DNA from: Anaerofilum faecale
GTDB lineage: Bacteria > Bacillota > Clostridia > Oscillospirales > Ruminococcaceae
Assembly: GCA_019114265.1 (NCBI GenBank)
Contig: DXFV01000012.1
Span: 37,267 to 101,266, forward strand
Length of the DNA: 64,000 bases
Reading direction: 5' to 3'
The notes below the pieces were generated by a model. That model had not been told where the DNA came from. It did no database searches and was given only the letters and a program-made list of their open reading frames with translations. The first letter of the stretch is position 1; each line of letters starts with the position of its first letter. A program made the position numbers and the translations under genes. Below, piece after piece: positions 42,128-50,099 of the stretch.

Positions 42128-42232
42128 TTTGCGGGGAGGGAATCCGGGAAAGGGCAGAGACAGGAGCGGACCGGGCCGGGGATGGAGGGGCCGGTGCGCT
42201 CTGCCGCAGGCGGGTGCGACGGGGAAAGCTCT

Positions 42233-42443
42233 CCCCTCATCAGTCGCCATCCGGCGACAGCTTCCCCCCCAGGGGGAAGCCAACCGTACCGCAAGCCTTC
42301 CCCTGGCAGGGGAAGGTGCCCCCGAAGGGGGCGGATGAGGTCGAATCTGTCCCTCCTTCCTCCGCGCCATCCTCGGCGCAAAGGGACAAGCCCTCCCCTC
42401 ATCAGTCAGGCTGCGCCTGACAGCTTCCCCCTGAGGGGGAAGC
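42233..42443. repeat. interspersed hairpin repeat: inverted A, direct B, inverted A
   Basis: Inverted A 42233-42281, direct B 42294-42340, inverted A 42394-42443. The 54-bp spacer between B and the second A (42341-42393) is nearly identical to the reverse complement of the spacer at 5381-5431. The 45 bp before 42233 resembles the spacer at 60150-60200. With the terminator this accounts for the 554-bp gap between gyrA and the next gene. Confidence 0.85.
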
Positions 42444-42523
42444 CGACCGTACCGCATGCGCCCCAAACCCGCCCGGCACGGAGGGCACGCGCAATGGAAT
42501 CTTTCAACAGAGAGGTGACGCCC

Positions 42524-42766
42524 ATGACAATCGGAGAAGCCGTGCGCCGGCGCATTCTGCAGCTGTGCCGGGAACGGGACCTCTCGGTGAATGCCCTCAG
42601 CAACCGCAGCGGCGTCACCCAGTCCACCGTGAACAACATCGTCAGCGGGCGCAACCGGAGCACCACGGTCTCCACCATCCAGAAGCTGTGCGACGGGCTG
42701 GACATCACCATCGAGGAATTTTTTCATTCCGAGCTGTTCCGCCATCTGGAGCAGGAAGTGCAGTAA
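42524..42766 (+). CDS. small XRE-family transcriptional regulator
   Basis: 80 residues, a lone helix-turn-helix domain: DLSVNALSNRSGVTQSTVNN then IVSGRNRSTTVSTIQKLCDG and LDITIEEFF. AGAGGTGA is seven bases before the ATG. No partner gene on the same strand; downstream is a terminator. Target unknown. Confidence 0.87.
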   Translation: MTIGEAVRRRILQLCRERDLSVNALSNRSGVTQSTVNNIVSGRNRSTTVSTIQKLCDGLDITIEEFFHSELFRHLEQEVQ

Positions 42767-42770
42767 ACAC

Positions 42771-42818
42771 GCCGCCGGCATTTGCTCAACGCAAATGCCG
42801 GCGGCAATTTCCGTTTTA
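42771..42818 (+). terminator. terminator of the XRE regulator gene
   Basis: Perfect 15-bp stem GCCGCCGGCATTTGC (42771-42785) with 42791-42805, loop TCAAC, then AATTTCCGTTTT. Confidence 0.8.
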
Positions 42819-42870
42819 CTCGATTTTTTTCAAAAAATCGCGGATTCCAAAGGCAGAGCCTTTGGGTCGG
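42813..42870 (-). repeat. second interspersed repeat family, inverted copy
   Basis: Two adjacent hairpins, CGATTTTTT/AAAAAATCG and CCAAAGGC/GCCTTTGG, joined by CGGATT. The reverse complement matches 48920-48975 at most positions, including AATCCGCGA between hairpins. Confidence 0.75.
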
Positions 42871-42877
42871 CATCCGG

Positions 42878-43201
42878 TCAAAACACCGCCTGCACCAGCA
42901 CCATGTACAGCGCCGTCCCGGCGATGATGGCCAGCAGCGCGTTCTTCGTTTTGGCGCAGATCGCCGCCACGCATCCCCCCGCGATCAGCTGCGGCAGAAA
43001 CCCCGCCGCCGACGAAAACTCCACGTCCTTCAGGCAGTACACCACCAGCATCCCCATGATCGCGCAGGGCAGCAGACGGCCCAGCCGCGCGACGAGCGCC
43101 GGGGTGCGCCGTCCGCCAAACACCGCAAACGGCAGGAAACGCAGCAGCGCCGTTCCGGCAGCCATCACCGTGATGGCCGCCGCCGCGTGTGCGTCAGGCA
43201 T
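42878..43201 (-). CDS. azlD: branched-chain amino acid exporter small subunit (AzlD)
   Basis: 107 residues, four hydrophobic helices, with TALLRFLPFAVFGGRRTPAL typical of AzlD. Together with AzlC it exports branched-chain amino acids and their analogues. The ATG lies eight bases inside the end of azlC; AGGAGG is present in that overlap. Confidence 0.9.
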   Translation of the reverse strand: MPDAHAAAAITVMAAGTALLRFLPFAVFGGRRTPALVARLGRLLPCAIMGMLVVYCLKDVEFSSAAGFLPQLIAGGCVAAICAKTKNALLAIIAGTALYMVLVQAVF

Positions 43202-43871
43202 CCTCCTCGCCCCCTTCCTTCCGCTCTCCCGCAAACAGGAGCACCGCCGCGATCGCCAGCATCGCGGGCACCAGGAAATTGTCCGGCCCAAACAGCCACA
43301 GGCACACCGCCGACACCCCCACGCCGCACAGGGCCGGGAAGTGCTGCCGGGTGCTCTGCCACTGCTGCACAAAGATCGTGATGAACAGCGCCGTCAGCGC
43401 AAAATCCACGCCGGTGGTGTCGAAGGGCAGCGCGCCGCCCAGCAGATTCCCCGCCACCGTGCCGAACACCCAGTACGCCTGGTCCAGCACCGACACCCAC
43501 AGGTCGTACCGCCTGTCTTTCGGGGCGCTGCACAGGATGGAATAGGTCTCGTCGGTGAGCGAAAAGATCAGATACGGTTTGGCCGCGCCTGCGTGCTTAT
43601 ACCGCCCGATCATCGAGATCCCATAGAACAGATGCCGCGCGTTCACCATCAGGGTGGTCAGCGCCACCGACACCAGGCCCGCGCCGCTCGCCAGCAGCTC
43701 CACGCCCGCGTACTGCATCGACCCCGCGTAGATGAACAGGCTCATCGCGGCCGCCCATCCCGCGCCGAATCCGTTTGCCCGCATCAGCAGCCCGAATCCC
43801 GCGCCCAGCACCAGATATCCCGTCATCACCGGCACCGTGTCCCGCAGCGCGCGGCGGAAAATTCCCCTCAT
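43194..43871 (-). CDS. azlC: branched-chain amino acid exporter large subunit (AzlC)
   Basis: 225 residues with about six membrane helices. FRRALRDTVPVMTGYLVLGA near the start, SLFIYAGSMQYAGVELL, and VNARHLFYGISM with SLTDETYSI are AzlC family hallmarks. GGGAGGG precedes the ATG. Transcribed leftward with azlD from a promoter that shares its -35 with that of mnmE. Confidence 0.93.
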   Translation of the reverse strand: MRGIFRRALRDTVPVMTGYLVLGAGFGLLMRANGFGAGWAAAMSLFIYAGSMQYAGVELLASGAGLVSVALTTLMVNARHLFYGISMIGRYKHAGAAKPYLIFSLTDETYSILCSAPKDRRYDLWVSVLDQAYWVFGTVAGNLLGGALPFDTTGVDFALTALFITIFVQQWQSTRQHFPALCGVGVSAVCLWLFGPDNFLVPAMLAIAAVLLFAGERKEGGEEDA

Positions 43872-43895
43872 TCGTTCATCCCTCCCATTTTTTTC

Positions 43896-43946
43896 AGTAT
43901 ACCATATCGAAGCGGCTTTGCAAGCGCGGCCGCCGCATGGTATAAT
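43896..43946. promoter_or_regulatory. divergent promoters of azlCD and mnmE sharing one -35 hexamer
   Basis: The palindromic TTGCAA at 43918-43923 serves both ways. To the right: 17-bp spacer and TATAAT at 43941-43946 (mnmE). To the left: 16-bp spacer and TATACT (complement of 43896-43901; azlC). Confidence 0.8.
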
Positions 43947-43981
43947 AAACTGTTATCTTATGCCATCAGGGAGGTATCGCC

Positions 43982-45343
43982 ATGCACACCATCGCCGCCA
44001 TCGCCACCCCGCCCGGCCAGGGCGGCATCGCCGTCATCCGCCTGTCCGGCCCCGACTGCCGCGCCATCGCGTCGCGGGTGTTCCGCCCCGCGTCCGGCAG
44101 ACGGCTGGAGGACGCCAAAGGCTACACCGCCCTGTTCGGGCATTTTGTCCGGGACGGCCGGGTGTGCGACGAGGTGGTGGCGCTGGTGTTCCGCGCCCCC
44201 CACAGCTACACCGGCGAGGACGTGGTGGAGCTTTCCTGCCACGGCGGCGCCGCCGCGCCCGCCGCGCTGCTGCAGGCCTGCATCGAGAACGGCGCCGCGC
44301 CGGCCGGTCCGGGCGAGTTCACCCGCCGCGCCTTCGAGAACGGGCGCATCAGCCTGACCCAGGCCGAAGCCGTGATGGACCTCATCGGCGCCACCGGCCG
44401 GCAGGGAGCCGCCGCGGCCGCCGCCGCGCTGGAGGGCGCGCTGGCCCGGCGCATCGGCCGGCTGCGGGATTCGCTCACCGCGCTGGCCGGGCATCTGGCC
44501 GCCTGGGTGGATTTCCCCGAGGAGGACGTCCCCGAGCTGGAGGACGCCGCGCTGGATTCCACCCTCGCCGCCGCCGAGGCCGAGCTGCAGTCCATGATCG
44601 ACGGCTACGGCGCGGGCGCGGTGCTGCGCCGCGGCGTGGACACCGCCATCGTGGGCAGCCCCAACGTGGGCAAGAGCACCCTGCTCAACCTTCTGAGCGG
44701 TTTTGAACGTGTCATCGTCACTTCGATCGCCGGAACCACCCGCGACGTGGTGGAACAGCAGGTGCAGCTGGGCGGGGTGCGGCTGAACCTGTTCGACACC
44801 GCCGGCCTGCGCGACACCGCCGACATCGTGGAGGCGGAGGGCATCCGCCGCAGCTATGCCCAGCTGGACCGCGCCGGGCTGGTGCTGGCCGTGTTCGACG
44901 CCAGCCGCCCGGTCTGCCCGGAGGACCTGGCGCTGGGCGAGCGGTGCAAGGGGCGGCCGTCGCTGGCCATCCTGAACAAGACCGACCTGCCCCGCCGGTT
45001 CGACGCCGGCGCGGTGCGCCCCTTCTTCACCGACGTCATCGAGATCAGCGCCCGGGACGCCCAGTTTTTGCCCGCCGTCACCGCCGCCATCGAAAAGATC
45101 CTGGGCGTCTGCGACATCGACCCCGACGCCGGGATGCTGGCCAGCCAGCGCCAGCTGGACGCCGCCGTCCACGCGGTGAGCGCCGTGCGGGACGCCCGCG
45201 CCGCCCGTGCGGGAGGCTTTGACCTCGACGCGGTGGGCGTGTGCGTGGACGACGCGCTGCACGCGCTGTACCAGCTGACCGGCGAGGAGGCCCCCGCGGC
45301 GGTGATCGACGAGGTGTTCTCCACCTTCTGTGTGGGAAAATAA
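43982..45343 (+). CDS. mnmE: tRNA uridine-5-carboxymethylaminomethyl synthesis GTPase MnmE
   Basis: 453 residues. N-terminal folate-binding domain (TIAAIATPPGQGGIAVIRLS), helical domain and an inserted G domain with G1 GSPNVGKST (about 221-229), G3 DTAGL and G4 NKTD, ending in the conserved FCVGK whose Cys is essential. With MnmG it modifies U34 of certain tRNAs. GGGAGG precedes the ATG. First gene of a long operon with mnmG and rsmG. Confidence 0.97.
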   Translation: MHTIAAIATPPGQGGIAVIRLSGPDCRAIASRVFRPASGRRLEDAKGYTALFGHFVRDGRVCDEVVALVFRAPHSYTGEDVVELSCHGGAAAPAALLQACIENGAAPAGPGEFTRRAFENGRISLTQAEAVMDLIGATGRQGAAAAAAALEGALARRIGRLRDSLTALAGHLAAWVDFPEEDVPELEDAALDSTLAAAEAELQSMIDGYGAGAVLRRGVDTAIVGSPNVGKSTLLNLLSGFERVIVTSIAGTTRDVVEQQVQLGGVRLNLFDTAGLRDTADIVEAEGIRRSYAQLDRAGLVLAVFDASRPVCPEDLALGERCKGRPSLAILNKTDLPRRFDAGAVRPFFTDVIEISARDAQFLPAVTAAIEKILGVCDIDPDAGMLASQRQLDAAVHAVSAVRDARAARAGGFDLDAVGVCVDDALHALYQLTGEEAPAAVIDEVFSTFCVGK

Positions 45344-45372
45344 CGATATATCGTATGGAAAGGGAAACGACT

Positions 45373-47256
45373 GTGGATCATCTGGGAAGTTATGACGTGA
45401 TCGTGGTGGGCGCGGGGCACGCCGGCATCGAGGCCGCCCACGCCGCCGCCCGCCTGGGCGCGCGCACGGCGCTGTTCACCCTGTCGCTGGACGGGGTGGC
45501 GAACCTGCCCTGCAACCCGTCGATCGGGGGCACGGCGAAGGGGCATCTGGTGCGGGAGATCGACGCGCTGGGCGGGCTGATGGGGCTGGCCGCCGACGCG
45601 ACCTTCCTGCAAAGCCGGATGCTGAACCTGGGCAAAGGCCCGGCGGTGCACTCGCTGCGGGTGCAGACCGACCGCAAGCGGTACCACGAATATATGAAGC
45701 ACGCGCTGGAGCGCACCGAGAACCTCGAGCTGAAACAGGCGGAGATCACCGCTCTGCGCATCGAGGACGGCAGGATCACCGGCGTGGAGACGAATCTGGG
45801 CGGCTTTTACGGCGCAAAGGCGGTGGTGCTCTGCACCGGCACCTATCTGGGCGGCCGCATCTTTGTGGGGGAGGCGAGCATCGCCTCCGGGCCCGACGGC
45901 CAGCACGCCGCGAACGCCCTCACCGACAGCCTGCGCGCGGCGGGCATCCCGCTGCGGCGGTTCAAAACCGGTACACCCGCCCGGGTGCATCGCCGCAGCC
46001 TGGATTTCTCCAAGCTGGAGGTCCAGCCGGGCGACGAGAACATCCAGCCCTTTTCCTTCCTCACCACCGGCAGGCTGGAAAACAAGGTGGTGTGTCACAT
46101 CGCCTACACCAACCCCGCCACCCACAAGGTGATCCAGGACAACATCCACCGCTCGCCCCTCTACGGCGGCAGGATCGAGGGAATCGGGCCGCGGTATTGT
46201 CCGTCTATCGAGGACAAGGTGGTTCGGTTTTCGGAAAAGGAGCGCCACCAGATCTTTGTGGAGCCGTGCGGGATGGACACCGAGGAGATGTATCTGCAGG
46301 GGATGAGCAGCAGCCTGCCGGAGGTGGTGCAGAACGAAATGTATCGCACGATCGTTGGATTTGAGCATCTGGAGATCATGCGCCCGGCCTATGCGATCGA
46401 GTACGACTGCTGCGACCCCACCTGTCTTGCCCCCACGCTGGAGACCAAGGCGGTGGCGGGGCTGTTCGGCGCAGGGCAGTTCAACGGCACCTCCGGTTAC
46501 GAGGAGGCGGCGGCGCAGGGCCTTTTGGCCGGTGTGAACGCGGCGCGGTATGTGCAGGGGAAGGAGGGCGTGACGCTGGCGCGGCACACCAGCTACCTGG
46601 GCACGCTGGTGGACGATCTGGTCACCAAGGGCGTGATGGACCCCTACCGCATGATGACCAGCCGCAGCGAGTACCGCCTGACCCTGCGCCAGGACAACGC
46701 CGACGAGCGCCTGACGCCGCTGGGCCGGGAATGGGGCCTGGTGGACGACGCGCGCTGGGCGGCGTTCCGGGCCACCCACGAGGCGGGGGAGAAGGAGCTG
46801 CACCGTCTGCGCACCACCACCATCCGGGCGGCCGAGCTGGACGAGGTCTGCCGCCGGGCGGGCATCCAGCCGCCGGGGGTGGGCGGAACGGCGGCGGCGC
46901 TGCTGAAGCGGCCGGAGCTTCACTATGCGCAGATCGAAGCGGTGATCGGGCGCGGCGAAGGGGTGGACGACCGCACTGCCGGGCGCATCGAGACCGAGAT
47001 CAAGTATGAGGGCTACATCGCGCGCCAGCAGCGGCAGGTGGACGAGGTGCGCCGCCAGGAGGAGACGCCCATCCCGGCCGATTTCGACTATGCGCCGCTG
47101 GGCGGGCTGCGGCTGGAGGCGCGGGAAAAGCTGGACCGCATCCGTCCGCGCAATCTGGGACAGGCCGGGCGGATCCCCGGCGTATCGCCGGCCGATCTGG
47201 CCGTGCTGGCGGTGGCGGTGGCCGCCGCCCGCCATGACAAGGAGGAGAAACGATGA
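45373..47256 (+). CDS. mnmG: tRNA uridine-5-carboxymethylaminomethyl enzyme MnmG
   Basis: 627 residues from a GTG preceded by AAAGGGA; an ATG at 45355 lacks a ribosome site. The FAD Rossmann motif is VVGAGHAGIEAA (near residue 12). CNPSIGGTAKGHLV, GTPARVHR and the GTSGYEEAAAQGL block are conserved, and the C-terminal helical domain for MnmE binding is complete. It acts with MnmE on tRNA U34. Its end overlaps rsmG by four bases. Confidence 0.97.
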   Translation: MDHLGSYDVIVVGAGHAGIEAAHAAARLGARTALFTLSLDGVANLPCNPSIGGTAKGHLVREIDALGGLMGLAADATFLQSRMLNLGKGPAVHSLRVQTDRKRYHEYMKHALERTENLELKQAEITALRIEDGRITGVETNLGGFYGAKAVVLCTGTYLGGRIFVGEASIASGPDGQHAANALTDSLRAAGIPLRRFKTGTPARVHRRSLDFSKLEVQPGDENIQPFSFLTTGRLENKVVCHIAYTNPATHKVIQDNIHRSPLYGGRIEGIGPRYCPSIEDKVVRFSEKERHQIFVEPCGMDTEEMYLQGMSSSLPEVVQNEMYRTIVGFEHLEIMRPAYAIEYDCCDPTCLAPTLETKAVAGLFGAGQFNGTSGYEEAAAQGLLAGVNAARYVQGKEGVTLARHTSYLGTLVDDLVTKGVMDPYRMMTSRSEYRLTLRQDNADERLTPLGREWGLVDDARWAAFRATHEAGEKELHRLRTTTIRAAELDEVCRRAGIQPPGVGGTAAALLKRPELHYAQIEAVIGRGEGVDDRTAGRIETEIKYEGYIARQQRQVDEVRRQEETPIPADFDYAPLGGLRLEAREKLDRIRPRNLGQAGRIPGVSPADLAVLAVAVAAARHDKEEKR

Positions 47257-47954
47257 TCGACAAACAGCGACTGATCGACAAAGCCGCCGCCTGCGGGCTG
47301 GACATCGCCCACGCCGCCGACGGGCTGGCGAAGTACGCGGAGATTTTGGTGGACTACAACCAAAAAGTGAACCTCACCGCCATCACCGACCCGGAGGGCA
47401 TCGAGGACAAGCACTTCATCGACAGCCTGCTCTTTGCGGCGCAGCCGGAGGTGCGGGGGCGGTTTGTGGACGTGGGCACCGGCGCGGGATTTCCGGGCGT
47501 GGTGGCGAAGCTCTACAAGCCCGAGCTGGAGCTGTGCCTGATGGAGCCCACCGGCAAGCGGCTGGATTTTTTGCGCTACCTGTGCGGCGAGCTGGGCATC
47601 GAGGCCGAGTTTGCCAAGGAGCGGGCCGAGGAAGCGGCGCGCAAGCGCTGGCGCGAGCAGTTCGACGTGGCCAGCGCGCGCGGCGTGGCGCGGCTGAACA
47701 TGCTGTGTGAATACTGCCTGCCGCTGGTGAAGCCGGGCGGCGTGTTCATTGCGATGAAGGCGGCGGCGGCCGACGAGGAGCTGGCCGAGGCAAAAGGGGC
47801 CATCGCCAGGCTGGGCGGCGAATACTGGGAGAGCCGCCGGGCGCGTCTGCCGCAGGGCGACGAGCGGAGCCTGATCGTGGTGAAGAAAATATCGCAAACT
47901 CCGCCGGTATATCCCCGCAACGGCGGAAAAATTGCCAAATCCCCGCTGAAATGA
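47253..47954 (+). CDS. rsmG: 16S rRNA (guanine(527)-N7)-methyltransferase
   Basis: 233 residues. Motif I is FVDVGTGAGFPGVVAKL (about 70-86); NLTAITDPEGIEDKHFIDSL is the family's N-terminal signature. SAM-dependent methylation of G527 of 16S rRNA. Translationally coupled to mnmG (ATGA). Confidence 0.96.
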   Translation: MIDKQRLIDKAAACGLDIAHAADGLAKYAEILVDYNQKVNLTAITDPEGIEDKHFIDSLLFAAQPEVRGRFVDVGTGAGFPGVVAKLYKPELELCLMEPTGKRLDFLRYLCGELGIEAEFAKERAEEAARKRWREQFDVASARGVARLNMLCEYCLPLVKPGGVFIAMKAAAADEELAEAKGAIARLGGEYWESRRARLPQGDERSLIVVKKISQTPPVYPRNGGKIAKSPLK

Positions 47955-48089
47955 CAGCCGGTGCGCCGGTTTTGTCGAGCGAAAAAACTGGAAAGGACCG
48001 GCCGTTTCGTGCTACACTGGAGCCAGAAGGACAAACAGTGTGCCGCAGCGGCCGGTTTTTTGGCGCCGCGCGGGGAAAGGAGAAAGACC

Positions 48090-48905
48090 ATGCTTGCAAA
48101 ACGGCCAAAGGAAACGGCGAAGGTGGTGCTGTTGGAGCTGAGCAGGATCGAGCCGTCGCCCTTTCAGGCGCGGCGGGTGTTTGAGCAGCAGGAGCTGGAA
48201 AGCCTGGCGGGCAGCATCCGGCAGAACGGGCTGCTGCAGCCGATCACGGTGCGCGAGGTGCAGAAGGGGCAGTATCAGCTGGTGGCGGGGGAGCGGCGTC
48301 TGCGGGCGGCGAAGCTGGCGGGGATGACGCAGATCCCGGCCATCGTGCGCCCCTGCGACGATCTGGCCAGCGCGGTGCTGGGGCTGGAGGAGAACACCCA
48401 GCGGCGGCAGCTGAACTGTTTCGAGCAGGCGCGGGGGCTGCGCGAGGTGATCGGGATGTGGGGATGCACCCAGGGCGAGGCGGCCAGGCGGCTGGGGATG
48501 GCGCAGCCGACATTGGCCAACAAACTGCGCCTGCTGGCCCTGACCGACGCGCAGCAGCAGCTGTGTCTGCAATACGATCTGTCCGAGCGGCACGCCCGCG
48601 CGGTGCTGGCGCTGGACGATGCGGACAAGCGAACCCGGGCGCTGGAGCGGGCGGGGACCGGCAAGCTGACCGTGAAGCAGACCGAGCAGCTGGTGCAGCA
48701 GATGCTGCGGCCGCCGGCAAAGCCGAAGCGCACCCTGCTGGTGCGGGACGTGCGGGTGTTTTTGAACACGGTGAACCATGCCATCCAGGTGATGGTGCAG
48801 GCGGGCATCCCGGCCACCGCCACGCGGGAGGACCGGGACGGGTACATAGAATATGTGGTGCGCATCCCCACCGACAAGCCGCACAGCCTGGCGAAGCCCG
48901 GCTGA
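48090..48905 (+). CDS. noc: ParB-family nucleoid occlusion protein Noc
   Basis: 271 residues. The ParB/Sulfiredoxin-like CTPase domain has NGLLQPITVRE and LVAGERRLRAAKLAG, with GERR contacting CTP. The helix-turn-helix follows (GCTQGEAARRLGMAQPTLAN). It lies between rsmG and parA as noc does in Firmicutes; Noc binds DNA and keeps division away from nucleoids. The usual N-terminal membrane-targeting amphipathic helix is short here (MLAKRPKE), so this could be a second chromosomal ParB. AAAGGAG site. Confidence 0.82.
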   Translation: MLAKRPKETAKVVLLELSRIEPSPFQARRVFEQQELESLAGSIRQNGLLQPITVREVQKGQYQLVAGERRLRAAKLAGMTQIPAIVRPCDDLASAVLGLEENTQRRQLNCFEQARGLREVIGMWGCTQGEAARRLGMAQPTLANKLRLLALTDAQQQLCLQYDLSERHARAVLALDDADKRTRALERAGTGKLTVKQTEQLVQQMLRPPAKPKRTLLVRDVRVFLNTVNHAIQVMVQAGIPATATREDRDGYIEYVVRIPTDKPHSLAKPG

Positions 48906-48919
48906 CCGGGGCTGCCGCC

Positions 48920-48975
48920 GGCCCAAAGGCTCCGCCTTTGGAATCCGCGACCTTTTGAAAAAGGTCGATCAAAAC
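48920..48975 (+). repeat. second interspersed repeat family, direct copy
   Basis: Hairpin CCAAAGGC/GCCTTTGG, linker AATCCGCGA, hairpin CCTTTT/AAAAGG, then TCGATCAAAAC; matches the inverted copy at 42813-42870. A decayed third copy may lie at 53789-53815. Confidence 0.75.
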
Positions 48976-48982
48976 TTTTTCG

Positions 48983-49022
48983 CGGGCGAATGTTCCACGT
49001 GGAACATTCGCCCGTGCTTTTT
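48983..49022 (+). terminator. terminator of noc whose stem contains parS
   Basis: Perfect 32-bp palindrome 48983-49014 (arms CGGGCGAATGTTCCAC and its complement) followed by TGCTTTTTTA. The central 16 bp are the parS site. Confidence 0.75.
48991..49006. promoter_or_regulatory. parS centromere site 1
   Basis: TGTTCCACGTGGAACA, the perfect 16-bp parS consensus bound by ParB (Spo0J). Confidence 0.97.
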
Positions 49023-49036
49023 TATGGTACGGAATG

Positions 49037-49137
49037 CCTTCCCCCGGCGGGGGAAGGTGCCCCGAAGGGGCGGATGAGGGGGAGTCTGCCCCTTTTCCTC
49101 TGCACCCATCGCTCGGTGCAAAGGGGCAAGCTCTCCC
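49037..49137 (+). repeat. unit B and spacer of the interspersed repeat, between the two parS sites
   Basis: Unit B 49037-49080 (hairpins CTTCCCCC/GGGGGAAG and GCCCC/GGGGC, tail GGATGAGGG), then a spacer related to that at 42341-42393 ending CAAGCTCTCCC, where the A unit is cut off. Confidence 0.75.
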
Positions 49138-49172
49138 TTCGGCCTCTGCGCGGTTTCGCTCACTTGCTCGAA

Positions 49173-49188
49173 TGTTCCACGTGGAACA
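49173..49188. promoter_or_regulatory. parS centromere site 2
   Basis: A second perfect TGTTCCACGTGGAACA, 182 bp after the first, in the noc-parA gap. Confidence 0.97.
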
Positions 49189-49239
49189 TTTCTCCCTCGT
49201 TTTGCGCGGATCTGGCGGGCTTTTTGGCGGGTTTGCTTG

Positions 49240-49268
49240 TTTCCATTTGCCGCGCGGTGTGCTATAAT
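49240..49268 (+). promoter_or_regulatory. promoter of parA-parB
   Basis: TTTCCA (49240-49245), 17-bp spacer ending TGC, TATAAT (49263-49268). Confidence 0.7.
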
Positions 49269-49318
49269 AGCAAAAGAGCGCCCCGTGCGCCCATTTCACA
49301 CACCGGGAGGAGAACCGT

Positions 49319-50080
49319 TTGAGTAAGATCATCGCTGTTGCAAACCAGAAGGGCGGCGTGGGCAAGACCACCACCGCCGTCAACCTCTCGGCCAGTGTGG
49401 CGGCCAAGGGGAAACGGGTGCTGATCGTCGATCTCGACCCGCAGGGCAACACCACCAGCGGCTACGGCATTTCCAAGCGCGAGGTGGAGGCCGGCACCTA
49501 CCAGCTGCTGCTGGGGGAGATCGGGGCGCCCGACGCCGTGCGCCGCACCCCCTACGATGTGGACGTGATCCCGGCCAACATCCAGCTGTCCGGCGCGGCC
49601 ATCGAGCTGATCGGGCTGGAAAAGCGCGAGAGCCGTCTGCGCCAGGCGCTGGCGGGGATCAGCGAACAGTACGACTTCATCTTCATCGACTGCCCGCCCG
49701 CGCTGGATCTGCTGACGCTGAACGGCCTGTGTGCGGCGGATTCGGTGCTGGTGCCGATCCAGTGTGAGTTTTTCGCGCTGGAAGGGCTCAGCGAGCTGAT
49801 GAGCACCATCCGCACCGTGAAAAAGATGTACAATCCCTACATCGAGCTAGAGGGCGTGCTGCTGACGATGTACGACGGGCGGCTGAACCTCACGCTGCAG
49901 GTGGTGAGCGAGGTGAAAAAGTTCTTTGGCGACAAGCTGTATGCCTCCACCATCCCGCGCAACGTGCGCTTGGCCGAGGCGCCCAGCTACGGCATGCCGG
50001 TGAACCACTACGACCCTTCCAGCAAGGGCACCGCCGCCTATGCCGCGCTGGCCGACGAACTGCTGAAACAGAATCTGTGA
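49319..50080 (+). CDS. parA: chromosome partitioning ATPase ParA (Soj)
   Basis: 253 residues from a TTG start behind GGGAGGAG. Deviant Walker A KGGVGKTTTAVNLSASVA (residues 10-27), Walker A' near VLIVDLDPQGNTTSG, and Walker B in FIFIDCPPAL. It segregates origins with ParB and modulates DnaA. Promoter, parA and parB form an operon beside the parS sites. Confidence 0.96.
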   Translation: MSKIIAVANQKGGVGKTTTAVNLSASVAAKGKRVLIVDLDPQGNTTSGYGISKREVEAGTYQLLLGEIGAPDAVRRTPYDVDVIPANIQLSGAAIELIGLEKRESRLRQALAGISEQYDFIFIDCPPALDLLTLNGLCAADSVLVPIQCEFFALEGLSELMSTIRTVKKMYNPYIELEGVLLTMYDGRLNLTLQVVSEVKKFFGDKLYASTIPRNVRLAEAPSYGMPVNHYDPSSKGTAAYAALADELLKQNL

Positions 50081-50099
50081 GACGAAAGAAGGGGAGAAG

